A DNA stretch of 49,078 bases from Pelosinus sp. (GTDB lineage: Bacteria > Bacillota > Negativicutes > DSM-13327). Positions within the stretch are counted from its first letter, which is position 1. Each line of letters opens with the position of its first letter. The notes under the pieces were generated by a model. That model searched no databases and was not told the origin of the DNA. It worked only from the letters and a program-made list of their open reading frames with translations. The stretch lies in assembly GCA_029239675.1 (NCBI GenBank), contig JARBUM010000030.1, forward strand, positions 1 to 49,078, read 5' to 3'. The translations under genes and the position numbers were made by a program. This document shows, piece by piece, positions 17,209 to 26,486 of the stretch.

Positions 17209-17340
17209 TTATACTCTATATAAAAAACGTAAATTCAATTATAATATAACTACATTATCAGAAAATTTTGTCATATTTATAGTTATATAATCTTTATATT
17301 TCAATATAGTTAATATACCCTATAAAAATGAGGTGATTTT

Positions 17341-19131
17341 ATTAAAAAAGTAATAGAAATTATATCCGTCAATGATATGCATTGTTTGACCTGCGAGAAG
17401 CATATTGAAGAAGCAGTCAAACAAGTCAGGGGCGTAATAAGAGCAAAAGCTAGTTATGCTGAAAGCAAGGTCCGTATAGAATATGACGCTGAGCTTTGCA
17501 ATTCTGCTAAACTCATTGAAGCAATTACCGCTACGGGCTATTTCATTGATAAGGGTCGTGCATCTAATAACATGAAACCAATCGTAGGTATTTCCCTTAT
17601 TTTCTTAGCCATACTCCTCTTGGGGCAAAACATTAGTGACTTTGATATGAGTTCCAAATTAAGAGGTGAGGTTACCTATTTCGTACTATTTATTATTGGC
17701 CTTTTCACCTCCTTGCACTGTGTCGGTATGTGCGGCGGGATTATGCTCTCCCAAAGTATATCTAACCAAAATAAAAGTAAATTCCAATCCTTTTTTCCTT
17801 CTTTATCTTATAATGTGGGGCGAGTGCTTGGCTATACAGTACTTGGCGGTATAGTTGGCGCACTTGGATCAATTCTGTCTTTTTCCATAGGTTTTATGGC
17901 TGGCATTGCTATATTTGCTGGTATCTTCATGATCATTATGGGACTAAATATGACCGGTCTAACCCTATTTAGGAATTATGCCAAAATATCATTTCCTAGC
18001 TTTCCTCCCCTTCCAAAAGCTAAAACCCCATTTGTCGTTGGACTATTGAACGGGCTTATACCCTGTGGCCCCCTACAAACGATGCAACTTTACGCTTTAG
18101 GCACAGGAAGCGCTATACTAGGGGCCTCTTCTATGCTAGTGTTCTCTTTGGGTACTGTGCCATTAATGCTATGTTTTGGCAGTATTTCCGGCTTTTTTAG
18201 CAAAAATTCTACTAAACGAATTCTTAAATTAAGTGGTGTTTTAGTTGTTGTCTTAGGAATGATTATGACTAATCGTGGCTTAGCCATTGCTGGGCTTAAT
18301 CTCCCCTTTTTCGATTTACCTGCCCAAAGCAAAAGTGGAGCTTCTATGGCAACAAAATCACAACTTGAAGATGGCATCCAAACTTTACGAATGTCAGCAA
18401 ACAATCAAGGCTATACTCCTAATGTTCTCTACGTTCAAAGAGGGGTTCCTCTTAAATGGATTATTGATGGAGAACAAATTAATTCCTGCAATAACGAAGT
18501 GATTGTTCCGTCTCTACAGATTAAGAAAAAACTAGTTTCCGGACAAAATATCATTGAATTCACTCCCCAAGATCAAGACTTACCATTTAGTTGCTGGATG
18601 GGTATGATTAGAGGAGTGATCAAGGTTGTTGACGATGTTAATACTGTAGACATTGCAAAAAACACAACCGTTATCCCTGCTGGAAGCGGTTGCTGTAGCA
18701 GTGGTTCTTCCTCCTCTTGTGGTAGCCAATCCCAAACTAGTATTTACGGAGATGATATCAACAAAATCCCAACGGAAAGAATTATTCGCAAAGCCACCTT
18801 ACAAAATACATTGCAAACTATAAAATTAAAAGGAATTGGTTATGAATTTGAACCTTTAGTTGTAGTTTTAGCTACGCAAGCTACAGCGAAAATTATCTTT
18901 GATCTAACAGATTTTGATGATCCAGAAGGTATGTGGGATATTGTTGATTATCAACAGAAGAAAATTGTCTCATCATTTAAAGGAAAAAAAGGACTTGTAG
19001 AAGTTAACTTTAGTACCCCATTACCTAATACTTTTGGAATTTATAAAGGTCAAAAAGTAATTGGTATTATTGAAACAGTTGAAGACCTTAAAAATACGGA
19101 TATAGAAAAAATCAGAGGGAAATTTCTATAA
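17341..19131 (+). CDS. HMA + SafE/DsbD-like membrane + cupredoxin fusion protein
   Basis: A 596-residue fusion likely to handle copper. Residues 1-66 form a heavy-metal-associated domain with MHCLTC (Cys15, Cys18). A membrane segment near 80-95 follows, then a six-helix sulfite exporter TauE/SafE / DsbD_2-like domain (about 110-310) with HCVGMCGG and LIPCGPLQ motifs. After it comes an extracytoplasmic cupredoxin-like domain with a late CWMGM metal-ligand motif, then a Cys/Ser linker (CCSSGSSSSCG) and a last beta-rich domain. No ATG, GTG or TTG lies upstream of the ATG at 17377, yet the strand 'KKVIEIISVND' needed for the HMA fold is encoded before it and GAGGTGA lies 4 nt before ATT 17341. 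I therefore call an AUU start; otherwise the protein begins at 17377 and lacks the first HMA strand. Confidence 0.85.
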   Translation: MKKVIEIISVNDMHCLTCEKHIEEAVKQVRGVIRAKASYAESKVRIEYDAELCNSAKLIEAITATGYFIDKGRASNNMKPIVGISLIFLAILLLGQNISDFDMSSKLRGEVTYFVLFIIGLFTSLHCVGMCGGIMLSQSISNQNKSKFQSFFPSLSYNVGRVLGYTVLGGIVGALGSILSFSIGFMAGIAIFAGIFMIIMGLNMTGLTLFRNYAKISFPSFPPLPKAKTPFVVGLLNGLIPCGPLQTMQLYALGTGSAILGASSMLVFSLGTVPLMLCFGSISGFFSKNSTKRILKLSGVLVVVLGMIMTNRGLAIAGLNLPFFDLPAQSKSGASMATKSQLEDGIQTLRMSANNQGYTPNVLYVQRGVPLKWIIDGEQINSCNNEVIVPSLQIKKKLVSGQNIIEFTPQDQDLPFSCWMGMIRGVIKVVDDVNTVDIAKNTTVIPAGSGCCSSGSSSSCGSQSQTSIYGDDINKIPTERIIRKATLQNTLQTIKLKGIGYEFEPLVVVLATQATAKIIFDLTDFDDPEGMWDIVDYQQKKIVSSFKGKKGLVEVNFSTPLPNTFGIYKGQKVIGIIETVEDLKNTDIEKIRGKFL

Positions 19132-19154
19132 TAATAGACGACTTGATTGATTAC

Positions 19155-19197
19155 GTAAAAGCAAGGCTGGAGCTACGATCTCCAGCCTTGCTTTTAC
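19155..19197. terminator. strong intrinsic terminator
   Basis: An 18-bp perfect stem (19155-19172 and 19180-19197; core AAGGCTGGAG), 7-nt loop, followed by TTTACTTT on the plus strand. It ends the copper fusion gene. Confidence 0.85.
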
Positions 19198-19360
19198 TTT
19201 ACCTACTACCAATTTTAAAGGGTTTCTTCCATTTATTGGCGAAGTAAAAGAAATATAGAAATTTGAACATTTTTAGAAAATCATAGTATGTTTTGCAAAA
19301 TGGAAAAAAAGAGATGAATCGTAAGATATATTAAGAATATAAATTAGAGGTGCCAAATTA

Positions 19361-20857
19361 GTGGATAAAATGAATCTAACAACAAAACTTAATTTTAAAA
19401 TAATTGGTATTGTTCTGTTACTTCTGACCACTGTTACAGCTTATAACCATTGGTTGTCTTTAGAAAAGGAAAATGAAAAAAATGTTCAATGGCTTGTCGA
19501 AATTACTGATTTTCTTGTTAAAAAAAAGCCCGATGGTTCTTTTCTTGACATTGCCCTCAAACAGAACATAGAAAATCTCTCGACTCAACAGCAAATTTTG
19601 TCTGTCAACCAAGAACTTCAGCCTGTTTTACAGGCTATACTTGTGCCCACAAATATAATAAAGTTTGGTTTTTATTCTCGACAGCATGAAAGTATTGTTG
19701 GGATTGGTCCCCATCCTGATATTTCTTTGCTTTTTGGTGTTGCTCCCAGTCGTTTTCAGTACATTCATGATGTTAATACGGAACAGCTCATAGAAATAAA
19801 AAATTCTCTTTTGTGGCATGGTGCAAGTACACTTATCTATGTTAGACCGATCACCCATGATGGCATCTTGATTGGACACGCCTTTGCCGCTATCAATCAA
19901 GATGCCGTATACACAACAATCTGGAAACGAACGGCAAACACCTTTTTTGCCGCCTCCCTTATGTTATTAGTATGTGTTATGGTTTTTCGCGAATTATTTG
20001 TTAAATTAAAAAAAGATCTGCTGCTCTTTGCTGAAAGGATTCTTGATGGGCATACCTTTAACTTTAATAGTGAGTTAGCCGAATTCACCCCTATTCTGCA
20101 ACATATTAGCGAACAAACGGAAAAGATGACCCGTTTAGATCGATTGAATATTATTGGTGAAATGGCAGCAGGTATTGCCCATGAAGTACGGAATCCCATG
20201 ACAACTGTAAGAGGACTACTGCAATTTATGGGCAGAAAACAAGAATTCATCCACCATAAAGACAGGTTTGCCCTTATGATAGATGAATTAGATCGTGCCA
20301 ATAGTATTATTACAGAATTTTTATCCCTTGCTAAAAACAAAGCCATGAATTTTACAGAATGCAATTTAAATGATATCATACGGGCTCTTCATCCTTTGCT
20401 GATGTCAGATGCTTTGCGTAATAATTGTGAAATTGAGTTTTCATTAGGCGATATTCCTACAAGCCTTCTAGATAAAGATAGCATTCGTCAACTGATGCTA
20501 AACATGGTACGAAATGGGATCGATGCCATGCCTACCGGTGGCTTAATCCACATTATCACAGAAAGAGATGGACAAAAAGTACTATTATCCATAAAAGATC
20601 AGGGAATCGGCATTGTACCAGAGAATACAGAAAAACTTGGCACACCTTTTTTTACTACTAAAGAGAATGGAACAGGACTAGGATTAGCTGTTTGCTACCG
20701 AATTGTGCACCGTCATTCCGCGACTATTTCCGTTAAAAGCGAGCTGGGAAAAGGTACTGCTTTTATAGTAGAATTTGACTCTATTCAATCGAACACCTCA
20801 CATAGTATCAGAAATACCTCCATGACATCTAAAATCGAGGTGATGGAAGATGCTTGA
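19361..20857 (+). CDS. sensor histidine kinase coupled to a TTT transporter
   Basis: A 498-residue membrane kinase. TM1 is about residues 13-28, an extracytoplasmic sensor region 29-190 follows, and TM2 is about 191-209. The cytoplasmic part has the DHp helix with phospho-acceptor His274 (GIAHEVRNPMTTVRGL), then HATPase_c with the N box (LNMVRNGIDAMP), DQGIGI and GTGLGLAVCYRI. The kinase core resembles the KinB/KinE-like sporulation and NtrB-type kinases. GTG 19361 is the start, 8 nt after AGAGGTG. Its stop overlaps the tctB start by 8 bp, so kinase and transporter are made together. No response regulator lies nearby, so its partner must be encoded elsewhere. Confidence 0.9.
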   Translation: MDKMNLTTKLNFKIIGIVLLLLTTVTAYNHWLSLEKENEKNVQWLVEITDFLVKKKPDGSFLDIALKQNIENLSTQQQILSVNQELQPVLQAILVPTNIIKFGFYSRQHESIVGIGPHPDISLLFGVAPSRFQYIHDVNTEQLIEIKNSLLWHGASTLIYVRPITHDGILIGHAFAAINQDAVYTTIWKRTANTFFAASLMLLVCVMVFRELFVKLKKDLLLFAERILDGHTFNFNSELAEFTPILQHISEQTEKMTRLDRLNIIGEMAAGIAHEVRNPMTTVRGLLQFMGRKQEFIHHKDRFALMIDELDRANSIITEFLSLAKNKAMNFTECNLNDIIRALHPLLMSDALRNNCEIEFSLGDIPTSLLDKDSIRQLMLNMVRNGIDAMPTGGLIHIITERDGQKVLLSIKDQGIGIVPENTEKLGTPFFTTKENGTGLGLAVCYRIVHRHSATISVKSELGKGTAFIVEFDSIQSNTSHSIRNTSMTSKIEVMEDA

Positions 20858-21269
20858 GAAAATGATAATATTTCTATGCTTGTTCGGGAGCATGGCTTAT
20901 TTATATCTAGCACATGGACTTACCTTCGGCACTCTTGGATCTCCTAAATCTGGTTTTTTGCCTACTCTGGCAGGAACCATTACCTTGGTATTTTCATTGA
21001 TCCTACTTTGCAGGCAATCGCATTTTAGGGAAAAAAAAGCACAGCTCCCAGTAGATTGGACAAAGTTTCTGTTTATCATTATTGGTTTATTATTTTATAT
21101 TATCATCTTAAATAGTATAGGCTATTTTTTTGCTACCTTTATCCTCTTGTTTTATTTTTTCAAATTGGGTGATACTGTCGGCTGGGTCTTTCCCTTAGTT
21201 ATTTCACTATGCAGTTGTGCAGTATTCTACCTATTATTTTCTTATTATTTAAAAGTTACGCTACCATAG
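20850..21269 (+). CDS. tctB: tripartite tricarboxylate transporter, small membrane subunit TctB
   Basis: A 139-residue protein with four predicted membrane helices and the TctB pattern: an N-terminal helix, 'GTLGSPKSGFLPTLAGTITLVFSL' in parts, and 'IGYFFATFILLFYFFKLG'. TctB is the small permease subunit of TTT carriers. GAGGTGATGGAAG immediately before the ATG and the overlap with the kinase gene show coupling. Sequence is poorly conserved in this family, so the call leans on size, topology and the adjacent tctA. Confidence 0.85.
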   Translation: MLEKMIIFLCLFGSMAYLYLAHGLTFGTLGSPKSGFLPTLAGTITLVFSLILLCRQSHFREKKAQLPVDWTKFLFIIIGLLFYIIILNSIGYFFATFILLFYFFKLGDTVGWVFPLVISLCSCAVFYLLFSYYLKVTLP

Positions 21270-21273
21270 AATT

Positions 21274-21284
21274 GGGGGGGGGGG
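21274..21284 (+). repeat. poly-G tract of 11 in the tctA ribosome binding region
   Basis: Eleven consecutive G residues lie 5 nt before the tctA TTG start and act as its only Shine-Dalgarno-like sequence. Length variation here would alter spacing but not the tctB frame, whose stop is upstream. Confidence 0.8.
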
Positions 21285-21289
21285 AAATA

Positions 21290-22792
21290 TTGGACATATT
21301 GAATATGTTGCTGCAAGGCTTTGCGATAAGCCTTATCCCAACTAATTTATTAGCTTGTATTATTGGAATTCTGATCGGTACGCTGGTAGGAGTACTGCCG
21401 GGAGTTGATACAGTCAGCGCGATTGCCTTGTTATTACCCTTTAGTTATGGCATGGCTAGTACTCCTGCACTCATTATGTTCGCTGGCATTTATTACGGTT
21501 CTAAGTACGGTGGCTCTACCACTTCTATTTTAATCAACGTTCCAGGAGAACCTGCCTCCGTGGTTACCTGCCTAGATGGCTACCCCATGGGACAGAAAGG
21601 TAGAGCAGGCGCGGCTTTAACGGTTTCTGCTATTGGATCTTTTATTGCTGGCACTATCGGCCTAATTGGATTAACCCTTTTAGCCCCTCCTTTGGCTCAA
21701 GCCGCATTGGCTTTTGGTCCACCTGAATACTTTTCCTTTGCTTTAGTGGGGTTGATTTTTCTTTCGAAACTAACTGGTACTTCTGCACTGAAATCCGCTT
21801 TAATGGCATCCATCGGTGTGATGCTCAGTACTATCGGGCTAGACAGCTTATCCGGTATCAGTCGCTTTACTTTCGGCATGGATGAACTAGATAGAGGTTT
21901 TAATCTATCCATTTTAGCCATGGGCTTCTTCGGTATCGGAGAAGTTATCACTACTATGACCAACGTGAAGAGCAAACCTAAAATACCATCAGTAAAATTA
22001 CAAGATTTATACCCTACTAAAGAAGAATGGCAACGTTCCACAGTCCCTATGTTTCGTGGGGGTATTGTCGGTTTTTTAGTAGGTTTATTACCCGGCCCTG
22101 CATCAACACTATCTAGCTTTATATCCTATAGGCTGGAAAAGCGCTGTAGCAACAATCCAGACGAGTTTGGACATGGTGCCATTGAAGGCGTTGCCGGACC
22201 AGAGGCAGCCAATAATTCAGCTATTTCTGCCACTATGATCCCTTTATTATCCTTGGGCCTGCCTTTCTGTGGTGCTACGGCTATCTTCCTCAGTGCCTTT
22301 ATGATTCATGGCATTACCCCTGGTCCTTCGTTAATTGTACAGCATCCCGAGCTCTTTTGGGGGCTGATTGCCAGCATGTACGTTGGTAATGTCCTGCTTT
22401 TAATTATTAATTTACCTCTCATTGGAATTTTTGTTCAAATGCTTAAAACCCCACTCAATATTCTTATGCCTTTAGTGGCAGTAGTCACCCTTACCGGTGC
22501 TTATTACATTAATAACAGCATCTTTGATTTAATGTGGGTCATTCTTTTCGGCTTCCTAGGTTTTTTACTTCAAAGGGTTGGTTTTGAGCCAAGCCCTTTG
22601 CTTATTGGCTTGGTATTAGGGCCGGAGTTAGAATGGGGCTTGACACAAGGGCTAATTATTTCCAACGGCAGTATTTGGTCACTAATCACCAGACCACTGG
22701 CTGGAACCATCTTAGCTCTAGGGGCTATTGTCGTGCTCTATAATATAATATGCTTTACTATCAACAATTCTAAGAAGGAGACAAATTACTGA
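21290..22792 (+). CDS. tctA: tripartite tricarboxylate transporter, large membrane subunit TctA
   Basis: A 500-residue protein with about 11-12 membrane helices. The TctA signatures are 'GVLPGVDTVSAIALLLPFSY' (about 37-56), 'YYGSKYGGSTTSILINVPGE' (about 68-87) and a second repeat 'GLLPGPASTLSSFISYRLEK', with 'GVAGPEAANNSA' following. The start is TTG 21290 (LDILNMLLQG), the family-typical N-terminus; the frame is open upstream into tctB. With TctB and the TctC binding protein it imports citrate-like or dicarboxylic acids using a cation gradient. The exact ligand is unknown. Confidence 0.93.
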   Translation: MDILNMLLQGFAISLIPTNLLACIIGILIGTLVGVLPGVDTVSAIALLLPFSYGMASTPALIMFAGIYYGSKYGGSTTSILINVPGEPASVVTCLDGYPMGQKGRAGAALTVSAIGSFIAGTIGLIGLTLLAPPLAQAALAFGPPEYFSFALVGLIFLSKLTGTSALKSALMASIGVMLSTIGLDSLSGISRFTFGMDELDRGFNLSILAMGFFGIGEVITTMTNVKSKPKIPSVKLQDLYPTKEEWQRSTVPMFRGGIVGFLVGLLPGPASTLSSFISYRLEKRCSNNPDEFGHGAIEGVAGPEAANNSAISATMIPLLSLGLPFCGATAIFLSAFMIHGITPGPSLIVQHPELFWGLIASMYVGNVLLLIINLPLIGIFVQMLKTPLNILMPLVAVVTLTGAYYINNSIFDLMWVILFGFLGFLLQRVGFEPSPLLIGLVLGPELEWGLTQGLIISNGSIWSLITRPLAGTILALGAIVVLYNIICFTINNSKKETNY

Positions 22793-22825
22793 TTATTTCG
22801 ATGCTAAAGTAAAGGAGACGGTACA

Positions 22826-23845
22826 ATGGAGAAAAAATTCTTAACTCTGCTAAGTTTATGTTTGTTCATTCTATCCATTATGTTGGGAGGTTGCACCACT
22901 ATGGAAAACAAGACGGTAAGTACAGCGAAAAAGTATCCCGAGAAGCCCATTACTCTCATTGTTCCTGTTGGTGTCGGCGGTGGTATGGATTCAGTAGCTC
23001 GCTTATTAGAAAAGGCAGCACCTGCACAATTAGGGCAGCCACTGGTTATTATCAACAAGCCAGGTGGAGCTGGGACTATCGCTTGGAATGACCTAGCTAG
23101 TGCCACTCCAGATGGCTATACTCTTGGTATGTCGGGAGTCGAAGTAATATTACAGACCTTATATGGCCCAACTAAATACCATTACCCAACAGCCTTACAG
23201 CCTCTTGCACAGATCTCTACTTTGTCCATGGTAATGGCAATAAAAGGAGATCAACCCTGGGAAACCCTTGAAGACTTAAACCAGTATGCAAAACAACATC
23301 CAGGACAGATTAAGTTTGGACATGTAGGTGTGGGTAGTATAAGCCATGTTGCTGGAGAGACATTTGCTAAAAGTTCTAATATTCATCTTGAGCAAGTTCC
23401 CTTTCAGAGCCCTGCAGCAGCAGTGGCAAGTTTATTGGGCGGACATGTTCAGACTATTTTTATTAATCCAACATCTGTGAAAGAACATTTAAAAAATGGA
23501 ACGATAAGAACTTTGGCAGTTGCAAGTGAGCAACGATTAACCGATCCTGATTTTACAAATACACCCACATTTAAAGAACTTGGATTTGATGTGATCGGTA
23601 GCAATTGGTACGAAGTTTCTGCTCCTAAAGATTTACCAATTGAAGTAACATATAAATTATCCGAAGGATTTAAGAAAATCATTAATGACCCTGAATTCAA
23701 AAAGGATATAGAAAAACTGGGACTACAAGTTACCTATTTAGGGCCCAAAGAGTCACAAGAAAAATGGCTGATGGCAAACCAGAAATTAACTAAAACTGTA
23801 CAAGAAACTGGTATTTTAGATACAATCAAGGCGCAAAGAAAATAG
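22826..23845 (+). CDS. tctC: tripartite tricarboxylate transporter, binding lipoprotein TctC
   Basis: A 339-residue binding protein of the Bug/TctC family. The signal peptide ends in lipobox LGGC (Cys about 23), so it is anchored outside the membrane. Conserved segments are 'YPEKPITLIVPVGVGGGMDS' (ligand loop), 'LGQPLVIINKPGGAGTIAW', 'PDGYTLGM', and 'VPFQSPAAAVASLLGGHVQ'. AAAGGAGA precedes the ATG. The order kinase-tctB-tctA-tctC differs from the classical tctCBA order; a strong terminator closes the operon. Confidence 0.93.
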   Translation: MEKKFLTLLSLCLFILSIMLGGCTTMENKTVSTAKKYPEKPITLIVPVGVGGGMDSVARLLEKAAPAQLGQPLVIINKPGGAGTIAWNDLASATPDGYTLGMSGVEVILQTLYGPTKYHYPTALQPLAQISTLSMVMAIKGDQPWETLEDLNQYAKQHPGQIKFGHVGVGSISHVAGETFAKSSNIHLEQVPFQSPAAAVASLLGGHVQTIFINPTSVKEHLKNGTIRTLAVASEQRLTDPDFTNTPTFKELGFDVIGSNWYEVSAPKDLPIEVTYKLSEGFKKIINDPEFKKDIEKLGLQVTYLGPKESQEKWLMANQKLTKTVQETGILDTIKAQRK

Positions 23846-23877
23846 CATTTACCGGTAAGACTCTGGACGATAAGTAA

Positions 23878-23928
23878 AACTAAGCTTCAGATGGAATTAA
23901 ATCTTCATCTGAAGCTTAGTTTTTTTTA
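23878..23928. terminator. strong intrinsic terminator of the tct operon
   Basis: A 16-bp stem (23878-23893 and 23906-23921; AACTAAGCTTCAGATG) followed by eight T residues. Confidence 0.9.
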
Positions 23929-24002
23929 TTTTTCTTTCCTGGATGTCCTTTCTCTGATACAATGTTAAATAATAAAATGTTTTTAGCAAGTACATGCTCA
24001 CG

Positions 24003-24036
24003 AGTATTGTAGTATGTTTTTATATACTGCAATACT
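24003..24036. promoter_or_regulatory. inverted repeat, candidate HxlR operator
   Basis: AGTATTGTAGTAT (24003-24015) and ATACTGCAATACT (24024-24036) are inverted copies with one mismatch, 44 bp before the HxlR start. The AGTAT/ATACT half sites recall the GTAC-type dyads bound by HxlR/MarR-like repressors; autoregulation is inferred. Confidence 0.5.
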
Positions 24037-24079
24037 TTAGTTCAATTTTATTGATTTACTACACATTAGGAGTGATACT

Positions 24080-24463
24080 ATGATCCAATTCAAAAACATC
24101 CAATATCAATGTTCCATGGAATTAACCTTAGATCTGATTGGTGGCAAGTGGAAATCCCTCATACTTTGGCATTTAGGCGAAAACACCTTACGCTTTAGTG
24201 AATTGAAAAAAACCTTACCTCAAATCACCCAAAAAATGTTGACACAACAACTTCGAAATTTGGAAGCTGATGGACTTGTTCATCGTTACATCTATACCCA
24301 AATTCCTCCAAAGGTAGAATACTCTTTAACCGAAGCTGGCAAAAGCCTTTTACCCATATTAGATACATTATGCCAATGGGGGCTTAGCTATGCTCAAGAT
24401 GTCGAAGTATCAACTGAAGAAGACTTATCTCAACAGTCTAAAGCTGCCCTCCCTTCTCTCTAA
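24080..24463 (+). CDS. HxlR-family transcriptional regulator
   Basis: A 127-residue winged-helix regulator. The diagnostic N-terminus 'CSMELTLDLIGGKWKSLIL' has a Cys (residue 11) at the position used for thiol or electrophile sensing in several HxlR members. 'LRFSELKKTLPQITQKMLTQ' and 'LEADGLVHRYIYTQIPPKVE' complete the HTH and wing. AGGAG lies 8 nt before the ATG. No divergent target gene is adjacent, so the regulated gene is unclear; the upstream inverted repeat suggests autoregulation. Confidence 0.92.
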   Translation: MIQFKNIQYQCSMELTLDLIGGKWKSLILWHLGENTLRFSELKKTLPQITQKMLTQQLRNLEADGLVHRYIYTQIPPKVEYSLTEAGKSLLPILDTLCQWGLSYAQDVEVSTEEDLSQQSKAALPSL

Positions 24464-24616
24464 AACAATCGAATTGGTTGATTAGTAAACCCGTTGGCCT
24501 AAAGCTAAACATTGAAATTTCAATATTGTTATCTAAAAAATTATTATGAATAGGATTGACTATTTCCTAGATATGTTATTTAATAATTACAAGACATTTG
24601 TAATTGAAAATTTTCT

Positions 24617-24686
24617 GTCGCAATGCTGCGACTGCAAAGCTAATACATGCTTATTAAAGCTGGCTCAATTGCCAGCTTTTTTTTTA
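24617..24686 (+). promoter_or_regulatory. structured leader ending in an intrinsic terminator, before the chemoreceptor gene
   Basis: GTCGC (24617-24621) pairs with GCGAC (24628-24632). TGCAAAGCTA follows, and then a terminator (AAAGCTGGC, 24656-24664, with 24671-24679) and nine T residues. The region lies 67 nt before the MCP start. GACTGCAAAGCTA recalls part of the c-di-GMP-I riboswitch core, but the GCAAAC block that should precede it is absent, so it may simply be the terminator of the HxlR gene. Confidence 0.45.
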
Positions 24687-24753
24687 TATAAATATTTCTT
24701 TAAAAGAACTTGAATGATTATTTGATATTTTTTAGAAGGAGGCGTAACTCATT

Positions 24754-26436
24754 ATGACAATCAGAAGAAAAATTCTCAGTGGTTTTATGGTGGTCATCGC
24801 GTTAGTATTTGTCATGAGTGCATTTACCTATTATCAGGTTGGTGAACTTAATTCCACTTCACAGAAAATAATGAAGAATAGCCTCTATCAGCTTGAACTT
24901 GTTGAGGAACTTGCCATCGACGTATCGAATGAAGCAGTAGCCATGCGTCGCTTTAATTTTACAGGAGACTTAGCTGACGTAGCTACCTTTGACAACTATC
25001 GCAAATATGGCGACGATAAAATTAGCAAACTTGAAACCGCCTTATCCTTTCAAAATTCACAGGCTATTTTGGAAACGCTAAAGAAGGAAAAATTAGCATT
25101 TGATAATATTGCCGCTAAATCCATCGAAGCAAAACGAGCTAATAATCTTGAGCAGGTTGGGATTTATATGCAGCAAGCTGGCAAACCTTCCGAAAATTCC
25201 ATTGCTGCCACAAAAGAGCTTATCTTATTAGTAAAAGGATATGTAAGAGAACAAGAAGAGCATAGTACCCAAAAAGCTAGCGAAGTACAGCTTCTTTTAG
25301 TTCTCGTTAGCCTATTCGTTGCAGGTATTGCTATTGGGACTAGCATCTATATCAGTCGCGGTATTTCCATGCCTGCAAGACTTATAACACAAGCGGCATC
25401 GGAAATTACTCATGGGAACCTCGCTCTGAATGATATTGCCATGAAATCATCTGATGAGCTTGGTCAACTGGCAGCTTCCTTTAATCAAATGAAAAGCAAT
25501 TTGCGCCAGGTCATCGAGAAAGTATCCCATGCAGCTCAGCAACTCACAGCATCTTCACAGCAGCTCACGGCCAGTGCTGCCCATTCAACTCTGGCAGCCA
25601 ATCAGGTAGCAGATTCCATTTCTGATATGGCACAAGGTGCTGAGATGCAATTAACTACTTTTACAGAGACAACAGTTGCCGTACAGCAGATGTCTGTAGG
25701 TATCCAACAAATCGCCACTAATGCTAATGTGGTAGCTGGGAAATCAGCCCAAGCCTCAGAGACTGCTACTAAGGGTGGAGAGTCCATAGAAAAAGCCATT
25801 AACCAAATGGCACAAATTGAAAAAACCGTGAATACATCTGCTCAAGTCATTATTAAATTAGGGGAGCAGTCCAAGGAAATCGGACAAATTGTCGGTACTA
25901 TATCTGGCATTGCTGGGCAAACCAATCTGCTAGCTTTAAATGCAGCGATCGAAGCCGCGAGAGCTGGTGAACAAGGTAGAGGTTTTGCCGTTGTTGCGGA
26001 AGAGGTTAGAAAATTAGCTGAACAGTCACAAGGAGCAGCAAAAAAAATTGCTCAATTAATTGGCGAAATTCAAGATGATACGGAAGAGGCTGTTATTGCA
26101 ATGAACAAAGGAACCAATGAAGTGAAAATAGGAGCACAAGTTGTCGATGTGGCAGGAAAGTCATTTCAGGATATTGCCCAGCTTGTACTAGAAGTATCAA
26201 CACAAATAAAAGATATTTCATCCGCCATACAGCAAATAGCAGATGGCAGTCAAATCATTGTTATATCCGTAAAAGAAATTGATTCTTTGAGTAAGAAGAC
26301 CTCTGAAGAAACACAAATTGTGTCAGCAGCCACACAAGAACAATCGGCATCCATGGAAGAAATCACCGCTTCTAGCCAATTATTAGGAGATATGGCCCAG
26401 AACCTTCAGGAAGTGGTAAGTAAATTTCGTTTTTAG
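24754..26436 (+). CDS. methyl-accepting chemotaxis protein
   Basis: A 560-residue chemoreceptor. TM1 is about residues 8-28, followed by a four-helix-bundle ligand domain of about 150 residues (4HB_MCP type), TM2 (about 185-205), HAMP (about 206-260), and a long cytoplasmic signalling coiled coil. Its hairpin tip is '[20 protein letters not shown]' followed by [18 protein letters not shown]. Gln/Glu pairs suited to methylation occur on both sides. GAAGGAGGCG precedes the ATG. The ligand is unknown and no che genes lie nearby. Confidence 0.95.
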   Translation: MTIRRKILSGFMVVIALVFVMSAFTYYQVGELNSTSQKIMKNSLYQLELVEELAIDVSNEAVAMRRFNFTGDLADVATFDNYRKYGDDKISKLETALSFQNSQAILETLKKEKLAFDNIAAKSIEAKRANNLEQVGIYMQQAGKPSENSIAATKELILLVKGYVREQEEHSTQKASEVQLLLVLVSLFVAGIAIGTSIYISRGISMPARLITQAASEITHGNLALNDIAMKSSDELGQLAASFNQMKSNLRQVIEKVSHAAQQLTASSQQLTASAAHSTLAANQVADSISDMAQGAEMQLTTFTETTVAVQQMSVGIQQIATNANVVAGKSAQASETATKGGESIEKAINQMAQIEKTVNTSAQVIIKLGEQSKEIGQIVGTISGIAGQTNLLALNAAIEAARAGEQGRGFAVVAEEVRKLAEQSQGAAKKIAQLIGEIQDDTEEAVIAMNKGTNEVKIGAQVVDVAGKSFQDIAQLVLEVSTQIKDISSAIQQIADGSQIIVISVKEIDSLSKKTSEETQIVSAATQEQSASMEEITASSQLLGDMAQNLQEVVSKFRF

Positions 26437-26450
26437 CAGAAAAATCCCTA

Positions 26451-26480
26451 TTGACAGTTACTTGTACCACCTGTTATAAT
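26451..26480 (+). promoter_or_regulatory. promoter of the Trp T-box leader
   Basis: TTGACA (26451-26456), 18-bp spacer, TATAAT (26475-26480). The predicted start near 26487 leaves a T-box leader of about 300 nt and an mRNA 5' region of about 345 nt. Confidence 0.75.
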
Positions 26481-26486
26481 ACGTTA

